64,000 nt of DNA from JBBIQS01 sp037442205 (GTDB taxonomy: Bacteria; Myxococcota; Myxococcia; Myxococcales; UBA5297): contig JBBIQS010000016.1 in the NCBI GenBank assembly GCA_037442205.1, positions 37,096-101,095 on the forward strand, given 5' to 3'. Below the pieces are notes generated by a model. The model was not told where the DNA came from and made no database searches. It saw only the letters and a list, made by a program, of their open reading frames with translations. Below, one piece after another: positions 7,483-15,977 of this stretch (positions are counted from its first letter, which is position 1; each line of letters starts with the position of its first letter). The position numbers and the translations under genes are program-made.

Positions 7483-9276
7483 ATGCCACTTCGCAACCCG
7501 CTGAAATCGCTGGCCTTTGTCCTGGCAACCCTCACTGCGCTGCCGGCCGCGGCGCTCGAGCTGGGCCTGGTCGACTCCCGGCCGCTGCGGCTGGACGTGA
7601 CCGCGGCCACCGTCAGCGCCTGGCACGCCGACAACCGCAACAAGTCGCTCACCGACGACAACTACGTCGAGCTCGACAACCGCTTCAACCTGCTCTTCGC
7701 CTGGTGGCGGCTGCAGGGGACGCTGCGCCTGGACACCGCCAGCTTCGGCAATCGGCCCGACCCGGCGGCGCTCGCCGCCAGGACCGGCATGTCAGCCGAC
7801 ATGTTCGCCACTCAGGTTGCCAGCAGCTACCAGGACGCTTTCTGGATCGGCAAGGCCTCGCTCGCCTACTCGAGCCCCTCGCTGGAGCTCACCGCCGGCG
7901 ACTCCTACGCCTCCTTCGGGCGCGGGCTGGTGCTCTCGCTGCGCAAGCAGGATGAGCTGGCCCTGGACACCACGCTGTTCGGGGCCAAGGCCGTGGCCCG
8001 CTTCGGGCCGGTGTCGGTCATCGGGCTGGCGGGCATCGCCAACCCGGTCCGCATCGACGAGGCCACCGGCCAGACCCTCTTCCCGATGGCCAGCAGCCTC
8101 TACTCCCGCCGGCCCATCTCGGCGTTCATCGACTGGCCGCTCTACTCGGTGCAGAGCCCGGATGCCCCGCGGCCGGAGCGGGTGGTCTACGGGCAGGACG
8201 ACCTCTACGCCGCCCGCGCCGAGGCCAACCTGAGCGGCTTCACCCTGGGCGCCCACGCCGCCCGGCTGCTGCGCGCCAACGACATCGCCCCCTCGGCCGG
8301 CCTGCGCAGCGGCCACACCGTCGACGGCTATGGCGCCTCCCTCAACGCGCCCCTGGGGCCAGCGGTCGCCTACCTCGAGGGCGCGCTGCAGCGCGTCTCC
8401 GGCCCCAAGCCCTCGGATCCGGTCGCCTCCAAGGGATACGCCCTCTACGGCAGCTTCTCGGGCGGGGCCGGCCCCGTCACCGGGCTGGTCGAGCTGCAGC
8501 ACTACCGCTCGTTCGTGCCGCTGTTCGGGAGCATCGACACCGCCGCGGTCCCCTCGTTCCTGGGGCTGCGCTACAGCGCCCCGCCGACCACCGAGCCCTC
8601 GATCACCGATACCCGCTTCGGCTACTTCGACGCCTGCGTCACCGGCGGCCGCGCCCGGCTCGACGGCCGCCCCGCCGACCCGCTGCTGCTCTACGCCACC
8701 TACGGCCACTGGGCGACCTGGGGAGAGCGCGACACGGCCTGCCCGGAGACCCTCTCCTCCGTCGTCCACCGCAACGACGTCAACGACGCCACCGCCGGGA
8801 TGCAGCTCGACTTCGACCAGCGCAAGTCGCAGGCCCTCTTCTCCCTGGGCATCCGCCGCGACCTGACGGCCGAGCTCGGCGAGTTCTACTACCGGGAGTT
8901 CCACCTCGAGGCGACGCTCGCCAAGCACCTGAGCGGCCCCTGGTCGGCCGAGCTGACCGGCCGGCAGAGGCACCGGTTCCTGGTCAACGAGAACAACGAC
9001 GACGACGGCCTCTCGCACCCCTTCAACGAGGGCGAAATCTACCTGTCGCTCAAGTACTCGCCCTCGCTGGTGGCGGCGCTGGGCTACGAGTACACCGGGC
9101 TGCAGGGGCGGGCGCCGAACTACTTCAACGGCCAGTTGCTCTACAAGTACCGCGCCGACTCGAGCGTGAAGCTCTTCGCCGGCCAGCAGCGCGGGGCGCT
9201 CAAGTGCGTCAGCGGCGTCTGCCGCAACTTCCCGCCGTTCGAGGGCGTGAAGCTGGAGTGGACCCAGCGCTACTGA
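7483..9276 (+). CDS. Outer-membrane beta-barrel protein, DUF6029-like
   Basis: 597 residues with a signal peptide ending near LTALPAAA-LELG. The rest is a long series of alternating amphipathic strands with aromatic girdles (RFNLLFAWWRLQGTLRLD, VAYLEGALQRVS, YSPSLVAALGYEYTGLQG) and a C-terminal strand ending EWTQRY, as in outer-membrane porin-like barrels; the layout resembles the DUF6029 family. Transport substrate unknown. Translation is coupled: the ATG directly follows the TAG of the TlpA gene. Function with the two redox lipoproteins is inferred from the operon only. Confidence 0.78.
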   Translation: MPLRNPLKSLAFVLATLTALPAAALELGLVDSRPLRLDVTAATVSAWHADNRNKSLTDDNYVELDNRFNLLFAWWRLQGTLRLDTASFGNRPDPAALAARTGMSADMFATQVASSYQDAFWIGKASLAYSSPSLELTAGDSYASFGRGLVLSLRKQDELALDTTLFGAKAVARFGPVSVIGLAGIANPVRIDEATGQTLFPMASSLYSRRPISAFIDWPLYSVQSPDAPRPERVVYGQDDLYAARAEANLSGFTLGAHAARLLRANDIAPSAGLRSGHTVDGYGASLNAPLGPAVAYLEGALQRVSGPKPSDPVASKGYALYGSFSGGAGPVTGLVELQHYRSFVPLFGSIDTAAVPSFLGLRYSAPPTTEPSITDTRFGYFDACVTGGRARLDGRPADPLLLYATYGHWATWGERDTACPETLSSVVHRNDVNDATAGMQLDFDQRKSQALFSLGIRRDLTAELGEFYYREFHLEATLAKHLSGPWSAELTGRQRHRFLVNENNDDDGLSHPFNEGEIYLSLKYSPSLVAALGYEYTGLQGRAPNYFNGQLLYKYRADSSVKLFAGQQRGALKCVSGVCRNFPPFEGVKLEWTQRY

Positions 9277-9344
9277 GCCCGGCGCCTCCTGCTTGCCGCC
9301 GCGCCCGCCTTCCCCAATGTTTTCGGGCACATGGGGAGGGGCAC

Positions 9345-9635
9345 ATGCGGATCCTGATGAGGATGCAGTTGGACACCGAGGCGGCCAACCGCTCTGCCAA
9401 GGAGGGCACGCTGCCGCGCACGATGGGCGAGCTGATGGAGAAGGTAAAGCCCGAGTCCGCCTACTTTGGCCTGGACGGCGGGCAGCGCACCGCCTTCCTG
9501 GTCTTCGACTTCCCAGATCCCTCCAAGATGCCTTCGCTGGTCGAGCCGCTGTTCCAGCGGCTGGGCGCCCACATCACGGTGGTGCCGGTGATGAACTGGC
9601 AGGAGCTGCAGAAGGGCCTGTCGCTGCTGGGCTGA
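9345..9635 (+). CDS. Small conserved alpha/beta protein (96 aa)
   Basis: Starts MRILMRMQLDTEAANR after GGGGAGGGG (a longer in-frame reading exists but is antisense-type sequence). The pattern LxTExxNRxxxxGTLxxTM-x10-KPExAYFxxxxGxRTxFxVFDxxDPSxxPxLxEPLF is that of a small conserved family often mislabelled as pantothenate synthetase in databases; it looks like a ferredoxin-like (dimeric alpha-beta barrel) fold. No catalytic residues are recognised. It is 103 bp upstream of the Hsp70-like gene on the same strand. Confidence 0.75.
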   Translation: MRILMRMQLDTEAANRSAKEGTLPRTMGELMEKVKPESAYFGLDGGQRTAFLVFDFPDPSKMPSLVEPLFQRLGAHITVVPVMNWQELQKGLSLLG

Positions 9636-9738
9636 GCGGCCCCGAGGTGGGGAGAGGTAGGACCCGGCGGCGGAGAATCGGCCCGGCCCCGAAGATCGGA
9701 TTTCCTCGTTTTGGCGGCTCTCTGGCATGCTGGGGGCG

Positions 9739-11259
9739 ATGAGCCCGCCCATCCTAGGAATCGACTTCGGCACCACCAACACCGCCGCCGCCTACGTCGA
9801 GGACAACGGCAAGCTGAGGTTGGTCAAGGTGACCGAGCGCAGCCACGTGCTGCCGTCGGTGGTCTGGTTCCACGCCGCCGACAAGGCGCTGGTCGGCCAC
9901 GGCGCCCGCTCGCAGATCATCGAGGACCCGCGGCACACCGTCTTCGAGAGCAAGCGCTTCCTGGGGCGGCGCTTCCACTCCGAGTTCGTGAGCCGCTTCC
10001 GCGAGAAGTTCGCCTTCGACCTGGTGGAGGCCCCCGACGGCTACTGCGCGGTGCTGATCTACGACCACGTGGTCCCGCTGGTCGAGGTCGCCTACCTGGT
10101 GATCCAGCAGATCGCCGGGCTGGCGGCCCAGCAGCTGGGGCAGCCGTTCAAGGAGTGCGTGATCACCGTCCCGGCGCACGCCACCTTCCGCCAGCGCGAG
10201 GCGATGCGCCAGGCGGCCAACAAGGCCAACCTGGAAGTGAAGGCGGTGGTCAACGAGCCGACGGCGGCGGCGCTCTACTACGCCAACCTGCGCAACCCAC
10301 AGCAGACGGTGCTGATCTTCGACCTGGGCGGCGGCACCTTCGACGCCACGCTGATGGCGGTGGAGAACCGGCGGGTCAAGGTGCTGGCCACCGGCGGCGA
10401 CGCCTTCCTGGGCGGCGGCAACTTCGACGCGGTGGTCGCCGAGAAGCTGGTGGACGCCTTCCAGCAGCAGCACGGGCTCGACCTGCGCGAGAACCGGGTG
10501 GTGATGCAGCGGCTGGCCTTCGCCGCGGAGGGGATCAAGATCGCCCTCTCCTCCGCCGAGGAGAAGAGCCTGCGCATCCCGTGCGTGTCGCAGAAGGACG
10601 GCAAGTTCATCGACCTGGACTACAAGCTGACCCGGACCGGGCTGGAGGAGCTGTCGGTGCCGCTGGTGGAGCGCTGCGCCTCGGCCTGCGACGACCTGCT
10701 CGGCCGGGCCCAGCTGACGGTGGAGCAGGTGGACGAGCTGGTGCTGGTGGGCGGGCAGACCCGCATGCCGGCGATCCGCCAGCGCTTCTCGCACTTCAAG
10801 CGCTTCTCGTCGGAGAAGGACGTGCATCCGGAGTTGGGGGTGGCCATCGGCGCGGCGATCCTGGGGCGCAACCTGGCGCGCAAGGCCAACTCGCTGATCG
10901 ACGTGGTGCCGATGCCGATCAGCGTGATGATCCCCGGGGGGGCGACGATCGAGGTCATCCCGGCCAACACCCCGGTGCCGTGCAGCAAGAAGGTCAAGCT
11001 GGAGGGTCTGCCGCCGTGGCAGGCCCCGGTGCCGGTGGCGATCTTCGAGTCGCTGGACCGCACCAGCATCGACCGCGAGATCTTCGGGACGGTGCTGGTC
11101 GGCGCCGAGTGGCGGGTGGGCAAGGGCGGAGCGCCCTCGCTGCAGCTCGACCTGGGCCAGGACTTCACCCTGAAGGCCAAGCTCTCCTCGCCAGACGGCC
11201 GCGAGGCGGTGGTGGGCATCGCCGAGGTCCGGCCGGGGGCGGCGGCCAAGGCGAGCTAG
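9739..11259 (+). CDS. Hsp70-family (DnaK-like) protein
   Basis: 506 residues. Nucleotide-binding domain signatures are intact: GIDFGTTNT at the N-terminus, VITVPAHATFRQREAMRQAA, FDLGGGTFDATLM and VLVGGQTRMPAIRQ. The substrate-binding beta domain follows (VVPMPISVMIPGG through FESLDRTSIDREIFG), but the helical lid and EEVD-like tail of full DnaK (about 640 aa) are absent. It is thus a short specialised Hsp70, probably cytoplasmic, without DnaJ or GrpE nearby. I use the second ATG (9739), with GGGGG just upstream; 9727 is an alternative. The 3' end of the gene is duplicated 1441 bp downstream. Confidence 0.9.
   Translation: MSPPILGIDFGTTNTAAAYVEDNGKLRLVKVTERSHVLPSVVWFHAADKALVGHGARSQIIEDPRHTVFESKRFLGRRFHSEFVSRFREKFAFDLVEAPDGYCAVLIYDHVVPLVEVAYLVIQQIAGLAAQQLGQPFKECVITVPAHATFRQREAMRQAANKANLEVKAVVNEPTAAALYYANLRNPQQTVLIFDLGGGTFDATLMAVENRRVKVLATGGDAFLGGGNFDAVVAEKLVDAFQQQHGLDLRENRVVMQRLAFAAEGIKIALSSAEEKSLRIPCVSQKDGKFIDLDYKLTRTGLEELSVPLVERCASACDDLLGRAQLTVEQVDELVLVGGQTRMPAIRQRFSHFKRFSSEKDVHPELGVAIGAAILGRNLARKANSLIDVVPMPISVMIPGGATIEVIPANTPVPCSKKVKLEGLPPWQAPVPVAIFESLDRTSIDREIFGTVLVGAEWRVGKGGAPSLQLDLGQDFTLKAKLSSPDGREAVVGIAEVRPGAAAKAS
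11188..11259 (+). repeat. Direct repeat copy A (3' end of the Hsp70 gene)
   Basis: 72 bp matching 12629-12700 with two mismatches (11193 and 11199); 11200-11259 is 60 bp identical. The copy ends at the TAG stop of the Hsp70 gene, after which the two loci differ. Confidence 0.9.
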
Positions 11260-11312
11260 CGCTGTCCCTGGCTGCGGCCGCGCCCGGGCACGGAGCGCCC
11301 GGAGCCTCCCGT

Positions 11313-12545
11313 TCACCAGGTCGGCCCCCTTGGCCGCGACTCACCGCCGATGCGGTCCTGAGGGGAACCGAGCCGCCTCGCGAGGTCATCGGGCTTGAAG
11401 AGAGGGGGCGAGTCCGCGCGGAACGCCTCACTCGGTTCGATTGAACGCCCCGAGGCCAGCCGCTCGAAGAGCGCCCCATCGCACCCATACTCGCGTGAAA
11501 GCTCGCGGAGCAGCTGCAGGTGATCCGCCGGCACGAACGCCGCCAGACTTCGATTCACGGCGGCACCATCGATGAGCGTCGCGCAAGGCGAGGGAGAGCA
11601 GTCGAGAGCCCGGCGTGCGGTCGCGGCGTTGACGCCGGGGTACACGAAGGCGACGGCGGCGAGGCTGAGGCGCTTGTAGCGCTCGAGCTGTTCGAGGTCC
11701 GCGGGCACCCAGCCGGAAACGTCGGCGCCCGAAGCGACAGCGGCCTGGTGAGCGACCGCATCCCAGCGATAGAACCCCAGCGCAACGATCTCGGAGATAG
11801 TCCACCCCTGCGACCGGATCAGCTCCGCCAGGTGCCGGACCTCCGCCGAGGCCTTCGCCAGGTCGCCTCGGCGCACCGCCGCCGCATAGCGCAGCTTCGC
11901 CCAAATCATCAGGCTCGAATAGTTCGGGAGGGGGAATGACATCGGGTTATCCGCCGAGTGGTAGCGCAGTGGTCCTTCGCCGAGCTGCGACCAGTGATCG
12001 AACCAGGTCAATGAGCTCATCCACTCGAAGTCGAGCCCCTCCAGATCCCCGTCGGAAATGAGCGCCAGCCACTGATTGCCGTAGGAGTGAATCCGCTGCC
12101 GCAGATCGTCGGGCAGGTGCAGTTGGCCCTCGAGGTCGTCGTAGGGCTTCTCGTAATCCAAGAGCGGGGCGAGGAACCGGGCAGCGTCGCGCCGCCAGGG
12201 AGGAGGGGACGGGAACGGCGGCTTCTGGCGGAGTTCGCGGACATCGTCGCAGAGCACGCCGATGTAGCGCTCCGCTTTGGCCGCATTCGTGGCCAGCGCC
12301 TCCCGCAGGGCGAGTACCTCGAGCTCCCAGGACGGCTGCACCGGACTATCGACCGCGGCATCAAGAGCCGGTGGGATCGCCGGTGCCTCGACATCCGAAA
12401 ACCTGGCAGTCACGGCGGCGGCCGGCGCTCTCGCTTCCCGATGCAGGTCGTTCAGCTGCGGCGCACTCGGAGAGTCGTCCCGGGCCAGCCACAGCGCCAG
12501 GATCGCCACCGCGGCGATAGCCGCACTCGCAAGAACGCGCCTCAT
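11313..12545 (-). CDS. Membrane-anchored hypothetical protein
   Basis: 410 residues. One N-terminal hydrophobic segment (ASAAIAAVAILALWLA) directly after MRR would serve as an uncleaved anchor or signal; the rest is hydrophilic and mostly helical, likely periplasmic. No family is recognised; Trp/Tyr-rich stretches (DFEWMSSLTWFDHWSQLG) and helix-hairpin-like segments (YAAAVRRGDLAKASAEVRHLAEL) suggest a TPR-like solenoid. Codon use is less GC-biased than that of flanking genes. It lies antiparallel between two copies of the Hsp70 3' end, so it may have been inserted. The ATG at 12545 has no clear Shine-Dalgarno. Confidence 0.7.
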   Translation of the reverse strand: MRRVLASAAIAAVAILALWLARDDSPSAPQLNDLHREARAPAAAVTARFSDVEAPAIPPALDAAVDSPVQPSWELEVLALREALATNAAKAERYIGVLCDDVRELRQKPPFPSPPPWRRDAARFLAPLLDYEKPYDDLEGQLHLPDDLRQRIHSYGNQWLALISDGDLEGLDFEWMSSLTWFDHWSQLGEGPLRYHSADNPMSFPLPNYSSLMIWAKLRYAAAVRRGDLAKASAEVRHLAELIRSQGWTISEIVALGFYRWDAVAHQAAVASGADVSGWVPADLEQLERYKRLSLAAVAFVYPGVNAATARRALDCSPSPCATLIDGAAVNRSLAAFVPADHLQLLRELSREYGCDGALFERLASGRSIEPSEAFRADSPPLFKPDDLARRLGSPQDRIGGESRPRGPTW

Positions 12546-12628
12546 CAAAGGAGAGTCTATCTCTCACACGACTGCCCGATGCCGCCGTCGTGGTCGTCGG
12601 TATCCCCCTGGCCGCGCGGGTGTCCCTT

Positions 12629-12700
12629 TCGCCCGACGGGCGCGAGGCGGTGGTGGGCATCGCCGAGGTCCGGCCGGGGGCGGCGGCCAAGGCGAGCTAG
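12629..12700 (+). repeat. Direct repeat copy B (Hsp70 3'-end remnant)
   Basis: Matches 11188-11259 with two mismatches; 12641-12700 is identical to 11200-11259. It still reads in frame as SPDGREAVVGIAEVRP...AKAS-stop, preceded by an open stretch IPLAARVSL that resembles but does not match the Hsp70 sequence FTLKAKLS. There is no start codon or upstream domain, so it is a gene fragment. Confidence 0.85.
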
Positions 12701-12738
12701 GCGCCGCGCTCGAGCGCGGCCGACAGGCCTGGTTCCGA

Positions 12739-12793
12739 TCAATCAGAAGTGAGCCGGGCCCAGCAGGTTCGGGTCAATCCGAAGTGAGCCGGG
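12739..12793 (+). repeat. Two 20-bp direct repeats, 35-bp period
   Basis: TCAATC(A/C)GAAGTGAGCCGGG occurs at 12739-12758 and 12774-12793 with one mismatch, followed in both by a CAG-GT-CGG-like stretch. Short repeated motifs of this sort occur at the ends of IS21-family elements, but no transposase gene is present, so this could be only a degenerate end. Confidence 0.6.
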
Positions 12794-12850
12794 GTCAGGT
12801 CCGGGCAATGCCGGACGGACAGGTGGGCGGCCCACCGAGCGAGGGGCCGC

Positions 12851-13219
12851 TCAGGGGAACTGGATCTTGCCCGGGCCCTGGCCAGGGAGGATGAGGCTGG
12901 AAGCCTGCTCGCGCTGCATCTCGCGCGCCTGGGCGACCATCGCTTCGACGGCGCGCTGGACGGCTGCCGGGAAGTTCTTGGCCGCCTCCTCGAGGGTCTG
13001 GCCCTCGAGCTCGAAGTCGAGGGGCAGCGGGCCGGCCCGGGTCATGACCTGGGTCTGGCCGACGAACATCATCTTGCGGGACGGGTCGGCGTTGCCGTCG
13101 GCCTGCACCGGGGTGAGCCGGCGGATGGTGCCCGTCTTGAGGTCGGTGAAGGTGTCCTCGCGGTACAGGTTGGCGAGGTCCACCTTGAGGTCTTCGCCCG
13201 TCAGCTCGTGCTTTTCCAT
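12851..13219 (-). CDS. Conserved hypothetical protein, 122 aa
   Basis: Begins MEKHELTGEDLKVDLANLYREDTFTDLKTG and ends with a helix rich in Ala/Gln (AVEAMVAQAREMQREQASS) and a Gly/Pro tail. The order ETFTDxxxGxIxRLTPV-x-ADG-x-D-x-xR-x-xxVGQTQ-xTxAGxLPLxFELEG-xTLEEAA is that of a conserved bacterial family of unknown function, soluble and cytoplasmic. ATG follows a strong GGAGGATCCG site. Same strand as the phosphoesterase gene upstream, 186 bp away. Confidence 0.75.
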   Translation of the reverse strand: MEKHELTGEDLKVDLANLYREDTFTDLKTGTIRRLTPVQADGNADPSRKMMFVGQTQVMTRAGPLPLDFELEGQTLEEAAKNFPAAVQRAVEAMVAQAREMQREQASSLILPGQGPGKIQFP

Positions 13220-13405
13220 CGGATCCTCCAGGGACGCGGTCTAGACGCCAAAGTTGGCTCCTGCTCGCCGCGCCTGCTCGACGCCGCCAAGGCGAAGATC
13301 GGCCGCCTTTCTGCCCATTCTGGAGAGGGAAAGCAAGCCGAACGATACGCCGCCTGCCACCTGCCGGCACGCGCTCAGCAGGGCTCCGCCGGCTCCCAGA
13401 TCGGT

Positions 13406-14437
13406 TCAGAGCCCGTTGCCGTGCTTGGGCTTCTTGCCCGGGCTGAGATCGAATCCGTCCAGCCCGGCGAAGGCCTGCTTGGCGGCCGAGGTCTCCTTCA
13501 GCTCCTTCTCGGTCCCCTGCTCGTCGATGCGCGACTCGACTTCCTTGCCGCCATCCTTGGTGTGGACGTGGAGCATCGCGCCCTTGCCGTCGGCGCCGCG
13601 GCTGAGGCCGGCGTCGATCATGAAGAACTTGCCGCGGTCGTCGAGCAGTTGGTCCTTCTTGCGGCTGACGCCGTCGCCCAGCGTCACCTTGCCCGGCTGA
13701 TGGCCTTCGACCAGGTGGTTGACGCCCAGCGCCTTGAGGTTGTCCTTGAGCGAGGTGCCGGCCCCCCACCACTGGCCGTCGGCGAGCTTGGACTCGAGCA
13801 GCGAGTTGTCGCCGGTGAGCGCGGCGCTGGAGAAGCCCTCCTGGCGCAGGGCGCGCTCGACGCTCGACTCGATCTGGGAGACGGTCTGGCCGTTGGTGTT
13901 GCCGGCGTGGACGAAGAACCAGTCGCCGACCTTGGCGGCCACCGGCAGGTTGCGCATCCACTGGCCGATGCCCAGCCGGTCCTTGCCGGCGGCGACGTCC
14001 TTGGGATCGATCCCCGCGGCCTTGAGCTCGGCCTGGAAGGCGGCGCTCTTCTCGGCGAGCGGGTTGGCCTGGAACTCGGCCTCGTGGTTGCCCATGGTGA
14101 CCACCACTCGCCCGCCTTTGGCCGCGGCCTGCGCCTGCAGCGAGCGCAACGCGGCGATGACCGGCAGCGACTGCGACCACTTGTCGATCACGTCCCCGGT
14201 GCACACCAGCGCGCTCTTGCCGCCGGTCCAGGTCAGCCCGCCCTTGCCGTCGGACTTGGCCAGGCCGGAGGCGGCCAGCATCTGGGACATGCGGTCGAAG
14301 TCGCCGTGGATGTCGCCCAGGCAGAACAGATCCTTGGGCTGGGCCATCTGGACCACCGCCGGAGCGGCGCGAAAATCGCGAGTGATTCCCTTGGTCTGGG
14401 TGCTCTGGGCGGGGGCTGGCTGGCCGATGCGAGGCAT
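13406..14437 (-). CDS. Calcineurin-like metallophosphoesterase
   Basis: 343 residues, no signal peptide. All phosphoesterase motifs are present in order: GDIHGDFDRM (about residue 42), GDVIDKW (about 81), GNHEAEF (about 115), VHAGN (about 174) and GHQPGKV (about 250). The order and spacing are those of the PPP/Shewanella-type bacterial serine-threonine or diadenosine-polyphosphate phosphatases; the exact substrate is open. The C-terminus is a Lys/Gly-rich tail. Start at 14437 follows GGGAGTCCCC; in-frame sequence upstream has no plausible ribosome site. Confidence 0.85.
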   Translation of the reverse strand: MPRIGQPAPAQSTQTKGITRDFRAAPAVVQMAQPKDLFCLGDIHGDFDRMSQMLAASGLAKSDGKGGLTWTGGKSALVCTGDVIDKWSQSLPVIAALRSLQAQAAAKGGRVVVTMGNHEAEFQANPLAEKSAAFQAELKAAGIDPKDVAAGKDRLGIGQWMRNLPVAAKVGDWFFVHAGNTNGQTVSQIESSVERALRQEGFSSAALTGDNSLLESKLADGQWWGAGTSLKDNLKALGVNHLVEGHQPGKVTLGDGVSRKKDQLLDDRGKFFMIDAGLSRGADGKGAMLHVHTKDGGKEVESRIDEQGTEKELKETSAAKQAFAGLDGFDLSPGKKPKHGNGL

Positions 14438-14747
14438 GGGGACTCCCGGAGGGCGGTTGGGCTGCCACAGATTATCGCAAGAGAGATTGGGAGGTTGCGT
14501 GGCGAGGCCACGGGCCGTTGGATTTCGCGGGCGGGTGGGTCCTGAGGGCCGGCACCGGGCGTGCTGATGCCCAGTGCTGGCGGAGGCAGTCCGCGCTAAG
14601 GGCAACGCCCCCATCATTCCCTGCCCCGGCCGGCTCGCCCCACCCAACTGAACAGGTCCCTCCAATTGAGCCAGTAGCTACCTGCTCGCGCACGGTGAGC
14701 ACGGCGGTCATTCCGGCCGCGGTTCGCCACCCGACTTTGGGGGAACC
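14438..14747. other. Intergenic region between divergent genes
   Basis: 310 bp between the phosphoesterase and the glutaminase operon. It must hold promoters for both directions, but I see no convincing -35/-10 pair, operator palindrome or RNA structure. Confidence 0.5.
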
Positions 14748-15941
14748 ATGAGCAAGTTGCCGATCGCGTCTCTCGTCCTGCTGGTGATTTCGGGCAGCGC
14801 CTTTGCTCAAGCAGCCCCTGCGGCGCCCGCCCCCGCGGCGCCGGCTCCGACCCCGCCGGCGGCAAGGACGGCTCCGCCGGCGACCCGCACCGCACCGCCG
14901 ACCGCGGCGCCCGCTCCGTCAGCGGCGGCAACCGCTCCAGCCCAACCCGTCGTCTCTCCGGCATTGGCCAGCCTCACCGATGCCAGGATCCAGGCAGCCC
15001 TCCAGTCGACCTACTCCAAGGTCAAGGGCGTCCAGGAGGGGAAGAATGCCGACTACATCCCGGTCCTGGCCAAGGTCGATCCCAAGCTCTTCGGCATCGC
15101 GCTGGTGACCGCCGACGGACGCATCCATCAGATCGGCGACGCGCAGCACCCGTTCTCGATCCAATCGGTCGCCAAGGTCTTCACCCTGGCGCGCCTGCTG
15201 CAGGACCTGGGGCCGGAGGCGGTCGAGAAGAAGATCGGCGTCAATCCCACCGGCCACCCGTTCAACTCGGTCCTGGCGATCGAGCTGAACAAGGAGCATC
15301 TGCCGGGCAACCCGCTGGTCAATGCCGGGGCCATCACCGCGGTGAGCATGGTCCCGGGCCTGAACGCCGACGAGCGCTGGACCAAGATCCTCGGCACCAT
15401 GAACCTCTTCTCCGGCCGGGCGCTGACCCTGGACGACGAGGTCTATCGGAACGAGAGCGCCACCAACACCCACAACCGCGCCATCGCCTGGCTGCTCAAG
15501 GACTACAAGGCCATCGCCGGCGACCCGCTGGAGTCGCTCGACCTCTACACCCGCGAGTGCTCGGTCTCGGTGACCGCGCGGGACCTGGCGATCATGGGCG
15601 CCACCCTGGCCTCCGGCGGCATCAACCCGCTCACCAGAAAACGGGTGATCGAGGAGGCCTACGCGCCGCGGGTGATGGCGGTGATGCTCGAGAACGGGCT
15701 GTACGACGGCTCGGGGGACTGGGCCTACCGGGTGGGAGTGCCGGCCAAGAGCGGGGTCGGCGGGGGAATCGTGGCGGTGGTCCCCGGCCAGTTCGCGGTG
15801 GCGACCTTCTCCCCTCCGCTCGACGAGGCGGGAAACAGCGTCCGCGGGCAGCTGGCCATCCAGTCGATCATCGAGCAGCTCGGGGGCAACGTCTTCGCCG
15901 GCACGGTCGCGCCGCGGGGCGTCGGCGGCACCGGCAAGTAG
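14748..15941 (+). CDS. glsA: Exported serine-dependent glutaminase (glutaminase A family)
   Basis: 397 residues. A signal peptide (MSKLPIASLVLLVISGSAFA) and a 45-residue Ala/Pro linker precede a complete glutaminase domain of about 310 aa. The catalytic SxxK is Ser140-V-A-Lys143 in HPFSIQSVAKVFTL; NAGAI, NESATNTHNRA, YTRECSVSVTARDLA and KSGVGGGI are the other family blocks. The enzyme hydrolyses glutamine to glutamate and ammonia. Bacterial homologues of this fold are normally cytoplasmic, so export is unusual. It heads a probable operon with two porin-like proteins and an exported amidohydrolase. Confidence 0.92.
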   Translation: MSKLPIASLVLLVISGSAFAQAAPAAPAPAAPAPTPPAARTAPPATRTAPPTAAPAPSAAATAPAQPVVSPALASLTDARIQAALQSTYSKVKGVQEGKNADYIPVLAKVDPKLFGIALVTADGRIHQIGDAQHPFSIQSVAKVFTLARLLQDLGPEAVEKKIGVNPTGHPFNSVLAIELNKEHLPGNPLVNAGAITAVSMVPGLNADERWTKILGTMNLFSGRALTLDDEVYRNESATNTHNRAIAWLLKDYKAIAGDPLESLDLYTRECSVSVTARDLAIMGATLASGGINPLTRKRVIEEAYAPRVMAVMLENGLYDGSGDWAYRVGVPAKSGVGGGIVAVVPGQFAVATFSPPLDEAGNSVRGQLAIQSIIEQLGGNVFAGTVAPRGVGGTGK

Positions 15942-15977
15942 CCGAACTCCCGTCCCTTCCAGACACCAGGAGTCGCC

